From: a virus
Reading direction: 5' to 3' (one strand)
Length of the DNA: 44,633 bases
IMG/VR virus record: IMGVR_UViG_3300035670_000410
Span: 1-44,633 of that record
Part shown: positions 39,027 through 44,633 of the stretch, piece after piece
Layout of the letters: each line of letters starts with the position of its first letter
Numbering within the stretch: position 1 is the stretch's first letter
Notes under the pieces: model-generated
The model's database searches: none
What the model was told of the DNA's origin: nothing
The model's input: only the letters and a program-made list of their open reading frames with translations
Made by a program: the position numbers and the translations under genes

Positions 39027-39786
39027 TATACGGCTCCTTGTCTGCCCAGTTAGTATACGAGACTTCGCAGTCCGTGTCAATACTAACGTATTCTTCTACG
39101 TTTTTATTCCCCATTAGTGTTGGGATTGTGTTAACTAGTGTTGGGATCTCGTTACGATCCGCGTCTAGGATGATCTCGTCATGCACGATATTTACTATAT
39201 GTGTAGCATAATTAGTATACAGATAATCGTCTACTCTTACGACACTATCACGCATGAGGTCTGCTGCTGATCCTTGGATGAGCGCGTTGAGAGCCTTGTG
39301 AGACTCTGTAACGTGCAGCCTACGCCCATACAAACTCTGGATATAACCACGAGTATCCAAGGTTTCTGCGATACTCTGGTTAAGAAGGCTGATACCGGGA
39401 CGAGTGTCATGATACGCCTTCAACAATCGCTTCGCTTCCTTAAATGATACTCCTAACTGTCGCATGATAGTGGGTGTGCCACCACCATAGATGATACTAA
39501 AGTTTAGTGTTTTGCCTACTTGGCGTTCCTCATCTGATACTTCGGGCTTGTTGTATAGTCCTTGAGCAGTAACGGAATGCGGATCCATTCCATAATTAAT
39601 CTCGCCTGCCAAAGAATTATCCCCGATTGCTGCGGCAAGGTAGTATGCGAGTAGTCTGACCTCAATGGCTTTATAATCGAAGAATAAGTATGCGTCAAGT
39701 TTTGGGACGAATGCACGTTTCACATCCTTTTGGCTTCTGGGAATATTTTGTACGTTAATCAGTATCACCACCAATAATAGACTCAT
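39019..39786 (-). CDS. polA: DNA polymerase I, C-terminal polymerase piece (split gene)
   Basis: The 255 residues contain all three catalytic motifs of family A polymerases: motif A DYKAIEVRLLAYYL, motif B RQVGKTLNFSIIYGGG and motif C NIVHDEI. The piece opens with INVQNIPRSQKDVKRAFV, which in intact polymerases follows directly after T-G-R-x-S-S. That missing part is the end of the other piece at 41249-42190. The start ATG at 39786 has no good ribosome site and lies inside the HNH gene, so translation is probably coupled. Both pieces keep key residues, so a two-subunit active polymerase is plausible; loss of function is the alternative. Confidence 0.88.
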   Translation of the reverse strand: MSLLLVVILINVQNIPRSQKDVKRAFVPKLDAYLFFDYKAIEVRLLAYYLAAAIGDNSLAGEINYGMDPHSVTAQGLYNKPEVSDEERQVGKTLNFSIIYGGGTPTIMRQLGVSFKEAKRLLKAYHDTRPGISLLNQSIAETLDTRGYIQSLYGRRLHVTESHKALNALIQGSAADLMRDSVVRVDDYLYTNYATHIVNIVHDEIILDADRNEIPTLVNTIPTLMGNKNVEEYVSIDTDCEVSYTNWADKEPYSD

Positions 39787-40033
39787 TGTAATGTTCTATA
39801 TTATGACAGTTAGCGCAGATAACTTCACACTTATGTATTTCTGTTAATACTTTTTGCCACGAACTAGTCATCATAGCAGCGATACTACGGATTTTTATAC
39901 CCTTAACATGATGGTACTCTAATGCTGCATGATGAGTATTATAGCCACAGTAAACGCATCCAGCAGAAAGTTTAGCGTCCCTTACAAACTCCCATTTGTG
40001 CTGCATACTTGGCTTTCTATAGTATTTACTCAT
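39755..40033 (-). CDS. HNH endonuclease within the split polymerase
   Basis: The 92-residue protein has the complete HNH pattern: AGCVYCGYNTHHAALEYHHV, then ICANCHNIEHY, with two CxxC pairs and the H-H metal site. The start ATG 40033 overlaps the preceding stop as ATGA; an upstream start is unlikely. Its end overlaps the polymerase C-half by 32 bases in another frame. Position inside an interrupted essential gene, at its most conserved site, is the hallmark of a homing endonuclease insertion. Confidence 0.85.
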   Translation of the reverse strand: MSKYYRKPSMQHKWEFVRDAKLSAGCVYCGYNTHHAALEYHHVKGIKIRSIAAMMTSSWQKVLTEIHKCEVICANCHNIEHYNESIIGGDTD

Positions 40034-40215
40034 GTTACACCATAATATTTTAGTTTTACTAGTACCATGAAGATATTCATGGCGGAGTCGAACGAGTCGG
40101 CGAAGATCGGCCAAGGCTTCTCAATAGTTTCTAGTGTGTTCTCGCTCAGCATACTACAATAATACCAGTTCCAACTACCATCCTCGTCCTCACGATAATA
40201 ATCAAATAGGCTCAT
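40030..40215 (-). CDS. Small hypothetical protein in the polymerase insert (61 aa)
   Basis: It starts MSLFDYYREDEDGSWNWYYC with GAGG seven bases upstream and overlaps the glycosyltransferase stop. The pattern is acidic and aromatic at the N-terminus with a hydrophobic C-terminal half (SAMNIFMVLVKL). It overlaps the HNH gene by four bases. No family recognised. Confidence 0.65.
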   Translation of the reverse strand: MSLFDYYREDEDGSWNWYYCSMLSENTLETIEKPWPIFADSFDSAMNIFMVLVKLKYYGVT

Positions 40216-40978
40216 AACTAGCCTCAATCTGTTCTTTATACTTGGCGGATAGTGTTGCTACATTATCTTGGATTTCTTTGTTGTGCACTCGCTGGGCTGT
40301 GCTACTATGAATATGCTGGAGGTAAAGCAACTTGTCAATATGCTGATACCCTGTGCATGTAGTGAGTGTGCGGACTACAATATCATAATCATCAGCGACT
40401 CTGAGGCTAGTGTCGTGCCCGCCTAGAATATGGTATGCGACTCGTCGCCATGCTCGTACATGATTCGGGGCTGATACGATATGACTAAGCGTAACACTAT
40501 TAATCTTTGGTGCTCGCATCACCCACATCTTATACACCTCATCATAATACTCGCCACCGTAACCAAATGCCCAGCCTTCTGGATACCTGCACGACTGGGC
40601 CTGCTCATTAATCTCAGCCCAATTAGAATATACAAACTCTACAGCCTCATCCTGAAAGGCAGAATTAATTTCTTCTAATGCGTCATGGGTGAGTTCATCA
40701 TCATGGTCTAGTTCTACGAGAATGTCACCACGCCCCATCATAAACGCTTGGTGCTTGACTTCTCCGATGATACCGCTAGGGACATGGCTACGGTACATGC
40801 GAATGGTGTAGCGTTCGTCTGCGCAGAAGCCGTAAACTTGTCGCCATGCTAGATCATTAGGCGAGTCGTCCCATACGATCCATTCCCAATCCGTATACGT
40901 TTGATTCTTTAGGCTATGCCATGTACGGGCCAGCACATTTTGGGGTGTGTTATAGATAGGTGTGATTACACTAATCAT
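40202..40978 (-). CDS. GT2-family glycosyltransferase in the polymerase insert
   Basis: The 258-residue protein opens with SVITPIYNTPQNVLARTWHS, has WEWIVWDDSPND, and the metal-binding D-H-D-D (VELDHDDEL, about residue 95), the DxD motif of GT-A fold inverting GT2 enzymes. A later conserved ED-like position lies in RVADDYDIVVR. The natural role could be sugar transfer to phage DNA or to a host surface structure. An AGGAGG box abuts an ATG at 40990, so the ATG at 40978 (12-base spacing) is the better start. It is unusual cargo for an insertion inside a polymerase gene. Confidence 0.85.
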   Translation of the reverse strand: MISVITPIYNTPQNVLARTWHSLKNQTYTDWEWIVWDDSPNDLAWRQVYGFCADERYTIRMYRSHVPSGIIGEVKHQAFMMGRGDILVELDHDDELTHDALEEINSAFQDEAVEFVYSNWAEINEQAQSCRYPEGWAFGYGGEYYDEVYKMWVMRAPKINSVTLSHIVSAPNHVRAWRRVAYHILGGHDTSLRVADDYDIVVRTLTTCTGYQHIDKLLYLQHIHSSTAQRVHNKEIQDNVATLSAKYKEQIEASYEPI

Positions 40979-41024
40979 AAATGCGTACATCCTCCTTGTA
41001 TAGTGCTGGTGTACGGTTTTGCGC

Positions 41025-41252
41025 TCATACCTTATCCGATCCGATAGCCGCACGAATAGCGTGACGGATTGATTCGGCGCGAATCTTCAGCGCCCGTTCC
41101 TCTGAAGTCTTATAAAAGCCCGACGCAGCAAACGCTTCATATGTTCGCGCTACTTCTGCGGCTCGTCGGATTGCACCAAACGATAAAATATCGTCCTGAT
41201 TTTGTGCGTCTTTTGCGCCAGCATCATAACCACTATTATAATCTTTATTCAT
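41025..41252 (-). CDS. Small helical hypothetical protein in the polymerase insert (75 aa)
   Basis: It starts MNKDYNSGYDAGAKDAQNQD with an ATGA overlap with the end of the N-terminal polymerase piece. The rest is helical, rich in A, R and E (AIRRAAEVARTYEAFAASGF). No family recognised. About 46 bases of non-coding sequence to the glycosyltransferase start are the only gap in the whole insert. Confidence 0.65.
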   Translation of the reverse strand: MNKDYNSGYDAGAKDAQNQDDILSFGAIRRAAEVARTYEAFAASGFYKTSEERALKIRAESIRHAIRAAIGSDKV

Positions 41253-42190
41253 GCTTCTGCTGCTCCGCTACTCATCCGACCAGTACGAGTACCATGCTGA
41301 CGGAAGTTAGGATGCAAGATACCATTCTTAGCCTCAGTATCAAGCGCATCAAAATATGTAGACTTGATCTTATTAGCCTCACGCAATTCTACAATCAGCC
41401 CAGCCAACTCGTCATCTACTTGCGATAGCGCGTCTTTGGAGGTAGAGGATACCACGAATCCTCGTTCTTGTAGCGCAGCGAGAACCTGCTGGTGTGATTG
41501 TGGGTTAAACTCTTTCCCAGCAAGTTCCCCAATACGAGACTTAAGTTTGTAAATCCGATCACCATACTCCTTACGTTTTCGTGTAACATACTCACGATCA
41601 ACCTGCATACCTTGTGCTTCGATTCGCAGCAAGGATAGTGTCAACCGCTTCTCAATCTCATACAAAGGAAGCAGATCATTATGCAAACGCTTCGTAAAAT
41701 CTGTGTAGAGTTGCAATGTAAACTCTGCATCCTTTGCGGCATAAGGCGCTAGAATCTCATTCGGAATAGGATAATAACCATCCTCCTTCTTCATCTTATT
41801 CTTACGCCGCCAAACCTTCAGTACCTCATCCTCATCAGTAGACAAGCCGAGATATGAGGAGGCAAGATACTTTAGTCCTGTGGGCTGGTGCTCATCAATC
41901 AGATGCGCCATCGCCTGAGTGTCCTCAAACTTATCAACAAACACACGATAGGGAATACCTAGCCGCATCAACTTCTGCATATCAAACTTCGCGTTGTGCA
42001 TGATGATACGATCAGCCTTGCCAAGATCAACAGTAACATCGCTGATAATATCAAACCATTCTGCGTCATACAACTCGCGCTTGTCAAACACATACGTTTT
42101 TTGTGGCGTGGCGATACTAATCATAAACGCCTCGTCATCCCAAGCGACACCAGTAGTTTCAGTATCAATTGCCAGTAGATCCAAAACCAT
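41249..42190 (-). CDS. polA: DNA polymerase I, N-terminal exonuclease piece (split gene)
   Basis: The 313 residues carry the 3'-5' proofreading exonuclease: Exo I D-T-E (residues 9-11), Exo II HNAKFDMQKL (N66, D70) and Exo III YAAKDAEFTL (about residue 155). The start of the polymerase domain follows (LYEIEKRLTLSLLRIEAQGM) up to HGTRTGRMSS, then five unrelated residues and a stop. The polymerase catalytic motifs are on the second piece at 39019-39786. ATG 42190 has GGGGAGA upstream and lies inside the dUTPase end. The split point is at the conserved T-G-R-x-S-S / N-x-Q-N-I-P site. Confidence 0.9.
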   Translation of the reverse strand: MVLDLLAIDTETTGVAWDDEAFMISIATPQKTYVFDKRELYDAEWFDIISDVTVDLGKADRIIMHNAKFDMQKLMRLGIPYRVFVDKFEDTQAMAHLIDEHQPTGLKYLASSYLGLSTDEDEVLKVWRRKNKMKKEDGYYPIPNEILAPYAAKDAEFTLQLYTDFTKRLHNDLLPLYEIEKRLTLSLLRIEAQGMQVDREYVTRKRKEYGDRIYKLKSRIGELAGKEFNPQSHQQVLAALQERGFVVSSTSKDALSQVDDELAGLIVELREANKIKSTYFDALDTEAKNGILHPNFRQHGTRTGRMSSGAAEA

Positions 42191-42593
42191 TCTCCCCACG
42201 CTCGCCACCCCAGACCATGCCCGGATTAAAATAATAATCTGTCAGCCGAATAATCATCAGTTGGCAGACCCGCATACCATCATGAACACGAAACTCTTCA
42301 TCACTAAAGTTCCCAAGCACAACCTTGATTGTATCAGAATATCCGGCATCAATCAAGCCGGGAGCGTTAAGTACGAACAAGCCGCCATTCTTAGCCAAGC
42401 CAGAGCGGGACAGGATTAGACCAGCGAATCCTTGTGGAATCTGCATACGAATACCAGTATCAACCGTATCTCGTCCCCAAGCAGGAATAGTTACATTCTC
42501 AGCAGCAAACAAATCATAAGCAGCATCATTAGGATACTTACGATAAGGAGCGTTGAGAATGTCCCCACTCTTATTTTCATAGTTGATTCGCAT
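42165..42593 (-). CDS. dut: dUTPase
   Basis: A 142-residue trimeric dUTPase with the family motifs in order: DAAYDLFA (motif 1), SRSGLAKNGG (motif 2), GLIDAGYSDTIKVVL (motif 3), R-V-C-Q-L (motif 4) and RGENGFGSTG (motif 5). It converts dUTP to dUMP and pyrophosphate, keeping uracil out of phage DNA. It overlaps the next gene, the polymerase N-piece. The ATG at 42593 overlaps the preceding gene's end. Confidence 0.93.
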   Translation of the reverse strand: MRINYENKSGDILNAPYRKYPNDAAYDLFAAENVTIPAWGRDTVDTGIRMQIPQGFAGLILSRSGLAKNGGLFVLNAPGLIDAGYSDTIKVVLGNFSDEEFRVHDGMRVCQLMIIRLTDYYFNPGMVWGGERGENGFGSTGN

Positions 42594-42829
42594 CAGTCCA
42601 TCCTGTAACTAGCATCATCCGTATCGTTAAGACCGATCTTAATAGGCCCGCAACCACAATCACAGGTACACCACGGATTAGACGTAGTGTTAAACGCTTC
42701 GCCAGCCCAACCCTCAAGACACTCTAGCCGAAGGCTGATATGGTCAAGAACACTATAAAGAATACGCAACTCTGCTGCCATAGCAGCGGCTTCCTGCAAA
42801 ACATACTCACGATTAACATTATTACTCAT
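42593..42829 (-). CDS. Small hypothetical protein with Cys-rich segment (78 aa)
   Basis: It starts MSNNVNREYVLQEAAAMAAE, a long helix, then has WCTCDCGCGP, a dense cysteine cluster that could bind metal, and an acidic end. Its start and stop overlap the neighbouring genes by one base each. No family recognised. A place between Rad52-like and dUTPase genes suggests a DNA-metabolism accessory. Confidence 0.68.
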   Translation of the reverse strand: MSNNVNREYVLQEAAAMAAELRILYSVLDHISLRLECLEGWAGEAFNTTSNPWCTCDCGCGPIKIGLNDTDDASYRMD

Positions 42830-43464
42830 TAGATAACTCCCTTATCAGTAAGACTACGACGAATATCATCAACATTAAGATCCTTAATGCCTAGAATCTC
42901 ACACATCTGATCCTTCTCAGGCATCGTTCCCGGATCCAACTCTAGCATACGCTGAGTATATGCTACAACCAACTGCTTAAGTGCTACATCGTTCTGCGCT
43001 GCTTGCCGCTGCAACTCTACAAAGTCACGCTCAGCAGCATCCCACAAGTAGAGCGCAATACCATACTGGTGGCACGCCTTCTTCAGAGCCTCAGCCTGCG
43101 CAGACTTCACAGCAGTATCAGGATCAAAGTTAATGTTCGCTCCGATACCGTCACGACTAATCATAGCCTTCTGCGTAGTGAGGAACGCATCATCATCATC
43201 CCCATCACCACCAACACTAATCACACCAATATCAGATAAGATAATTGTGAGCGTGCCCTGCACTACAGCCATATACTGCGGCTTACCACTACGAGTGGGA
43301 GCAGCATCTTTAATCTCCCAAGAGTTAAGTTGCCATGCCCAAGCATGACCAAGCACATCGTTCAGCCGGTTAATATAACCATCAATGGCTACATAATCCT
43401 GCCCACTCTGATTCTTCTTCACCAGAGAGGGGTGAAACTTCTCAGTTAGTTCGGCGGGAATCAT
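42829..43464 (-). CDS. Rad52/Rad22-like single-strand annealing protein
   Basis: The 211-residue protein has the Rad52-type core: YINRLNDVLGHAWAWQLNSW, V-Q-G-T-L-T-I at the beta sheet, GDGDDDDAFLTTQKAMIS, and the DPDTAVKSAQAEALKKACHQ helix with G-I-A-L-Y-L-W. Such proteins anneal complementary single strands in phage recombination. It pairs functionally with the RecB/Cas4-like nuclease two genes upstream. The start at 43464 follows AAAGGAGGACGG. Confidence 0.85.
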   Translation of the reverse strand: MIPAELTEKFHPSLVKKNQSGQDYVAIDGYINRLNDVLGHAWAWQLNSWEIKDAAPTRSGKPQYMAVVQGTLTIILSDIGVISVGGDGDDDDAFLTTQKAMISRDGIGANINFDPDTAVKSAQAEALKKACHQYGIALYLWDAAERDFVELQRQAAQNDVALKQLVVAYTQRMLELDPGTMPEKDQMCEILGIKDLNVDDIRRSLTDKGVI

Positions 43465-43898
43465 CCGTCCTCCTTTGGCACAGGCCAATAATAATTATAC
43501 TCTCCAACAACGTCAGGATAGATTACATTATACCATGCTGGGTTCTTAAATACAAGGGCCGACTTGTGTGAATCGTGCACACGATTATCGCCCCACCAGT
43601 GTGGCAAACCTACAGGAGTCTGATTAAAATGTTCTGACCAGACAGCATACGTTTTAGCCTCACAAGTATCTTTATAGCCGCGACGTACCCATTCCGTACA
43701 GGTTGCTCGCTGATACATAAGCAGGGCAGTTTCATAACCTTGCCACATACGAGTAGCGGGATGATTAGTCCAACCCTTGCTCAGACCAGCCAGCGCATTC
43801 ATAATTTGTAGAGTCTCTACGCGCTGCTTACCTAGCCGTTGACGGTCAAGGATACGCACACTATTAGTCATACTAGTCTCTGGCACGAATGTCTGCAC
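43461..43898 (-). CDS. MSMEG_6728-type (Pyr_excise-like) DNA repair protein
   Basis: The 145 residues follow the pattern VQTFVP...SVRILDRQRLGKQRVETLQ, WTNHPATRMWQGYETALLMY, then SHKSALVFKNPAWY. I know this from the actinobacterial MSMEG_6728 family, placed with pyrimidine-dimer glycosylases; a role in repair is by family association only. GTG at 43898 is chosen because family members start at V/M-Q-T-F and AAGGAG lies five bases upstream. The ATG at 43871 would cut off this conserved start. Confidence 0.75.
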   Translation of the reverse strand: MQTFVPETSMTNSVRILDRQRLGKQRVETLQIMNALAGLSKGWTNHPATRMWQGYETALLMYQRATCTEWVRRGYKDTCEAKTYAVWSEHFNQTPVGLPHWWGDNRVHDSHKSALVFKNPAWYNVIYPDVVGEYNYYWPVPKEDG

Positions 43899-44073
43899 AA
43901 TGCTCCTTAATATACGCTGCAAACTCTTCCTGACCCTTATCAGTAAACTGATACTTGCCAAGAAACTTCTCAATCCAACCCAACTGCAAAGCCAACGCTA
44001 GAGTAGGATCATCAACCTCAAACTCCAGATTAGGAAGAAACCTATTCTTAAGTTTAGACCATGTTCTCATCAT
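43873..44073 (-). CDS. Small hypothetical protein (66 aa), complete copy
   Basis: It begins with tandem ATGs at 44073 and 44070 inside the end of the nuclease gene and encodes a small alpha/beta domain (DPTLALALQLGWIEKFLGKY, FTDKGQEEFAAYIKEHC), resembling a winged-helix or small phage regulator domain. The beginning of the same gene is visible at 1-78. It overlaps the repair-protein gene. Confidence 0.7.
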   Translation of the reverse strand: MMRTWSKLKNRFLPNLEFEVDDPTLALALQLGWIEKFLGKYQFTDKGQEEFAAYIKEHCADIRARD

Positions 44074-44633
44074 TAATCAACCTCTGATAGCCGGGGCAAT
44101 CATCAATCAACGTCATCATAGACTCGTCGGATACAGTCAAACCCTCAACACCATTATACTCGTACCAGTTACCAATATGCTGCTTCTCTTCCTTGCTGCA
44201 ACCACACGGATCATCTTCCTGATCCTTCCACGGGCAGAACATTGTAGAATAATGAGGCTTGTACCAGTATTCCCAACGCCGCTCCTTCTTATTATGCTTC
44301 CACTCGTACACACCATCTAGCACATCAGGCAACGCGAGCGAGTTAATCTGGTAAGCATCAAGCGCAGCCTCAACCTGTTGGATACGATGCGTAAGCACAT
44401 CCTCACCGATAGGATTAACATAATAGAATGCGGGCTCAGGCCAGCGCCTACGATAATCCGGCGTAGTAGGCAGATACAAAATACCTACACTATGCACACC
44501 CGGCATACCATAATGATAATAAGCGCTAACCTGCATGACATGCTCAGGCTTAGGACCATCAAGAAACCCGAACGACGTACCACTAATAGTCTTATAATCA
44601 ACAAGCATAAGATTACCCTGCTCATCATTCACA
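43996..44633. repeat. Terminal overlap, copy B (pairs with 1-638)
   Basis: The second copy of the 638-base overlap. Differences from copy A are scattered, with a cluster of changes at 44260-44270 and 44380-44410. Most are at third codon positions, as expected for two circulating variants of a working gene. Confidence 0.9.
44054..44633 (-). CDS. RecB/Cas4-like exonuclease, partial variant copy
   Basis: This is the C-terminal 192 residues of the same nuclease as at 59-931, from the other variant. It keeps the D-Y-K-T motif, FCPWK and CGC. It is cut at the window end, so the start is missing. A few residues differ (for example the 44375-44410 region), but the frame is intact. In the closed genome only one copy should exist. 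Confidence 0.85.
   Translation of the reverse strand, partial: VNDEQGNLMLVDYKTISGTSFGFLDGPKPEHVMQVSAYYHYGMPGVHSVGILYLPTTPDYRRRWPEPAFYYVNPIGEDVLTHRIQQVEAALDAYQINSLALPDVLDGVYEWKHNKKERRWEYWYKPHYSTMFCPWKDQEDDPCGCSKEEKQHIGNWYEYNGVEGLTVSDESMMTLIDDCPGYQRLINDENMV

Noticed and set aside
39019-42190. Group I intron or intein in DNA polymerase
   Set aside because: The insert is almost wholly covered by overlapping ORFs with their own starts. No intein motifs adjoin either piece and no intron core could be seen. Not excluded without a covariance search.
1-44633. Lysogeny genes or a host-chromosome (prophage) setting
   Set aside because: No integrase, excisionase, repressor or att-like repeat, and no host genes. 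The window closes on itself as a phage genome.

Overview
The window is one nearly complete genome of a tailed double-stranded DNA phage with a short-tailed (podovirus-like) gene set. Bases 1-638 and 43996-44633 are two aligned, gap-free copies of the same region at about 94% identity. The contig therefore closes on itself, giving a circle (or circularly permuted genome) of about 43,995 bp, assembled from at least two closely related variants. No integrase, repressor, partition system or single-subunit RNA polymerase was seen, so a lytic phage is the simplest reading. The host is probably Gram-positive, perhaps an actinobacterium: the endolysin is a PG-binding plus CHAP protein, the holins are of XhlA-like and r1t-like type, no spanins were seen, one promoter is TTGACA-N17-TAGGCT, and there is a MSMEG_6728-type repair protein. 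This host call is inference.

Layout. Two transcription arms diverge from an AT-rich, hairpin-packed non-coding region (about 5.47-6.18 kb) and converge on a bidirectional terminator at 31.2 kb. The rightward (plus) late arm, 6.2-31.2 kb, carries packaging, head, tail, ejection and holin genes: tail-collar fibre, terminase large subunit, portal, terminase-small-like HTH protein, scaffold, major capsid protein, a cluster of small basic proteins, tail tubular proteins A- and B-like, a collagen-like fibre, Ala/Gln-rich virion proteins, a 1,907-residue internal virion protein and holins. The leftward (minus) arm starts near 5.4 kb, runs through position 1 and continues from 44.6 kb down to 31.3 kb. 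It begins with small, often acidic early proteins, an ArdC-like antirestriction protein and two tRNAs. It then encodes recombination and replication: RecB/Cas4-like nuclease, Rad52-like annealing protein, dUTPase, DNA polymerase I in two pieces, TOPRIM-helicase, SSB, PD-(D/E)XK nuclease, a two-piece sigma-70-like factor, metallophosphoesterase and a class II ribonucleotide reductase. The endolysin sits among these replication genes.

Most notable points. (1) DNA polymerase I is split just before motif A by an insert of about 1.5 kb that is almost entirely coding (HNH endonuclease, GT2 glycosyltransferase, two small ORFs). (2) A sigma-70 region-2-like protein and a region-4-like protein are encoded by two overlapping genes, a candidate two-subunit sigma factor. 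(3) A run of about eleven different inverted repeats lies between the two arms, most of it downstream of a predicted leftward promoter, so it may be a structured leader RNA and/or an origin. (4) A hairpin with a conserved loop is present in two early leaders. Genes in both arms use G/T-rich coding strands, and the phage tRNAs (Leu-CAA, Leu-UAA, Gln-UUG) suit that codon bias.

All functional calls come from motifs and family knowledge. No database search was run.
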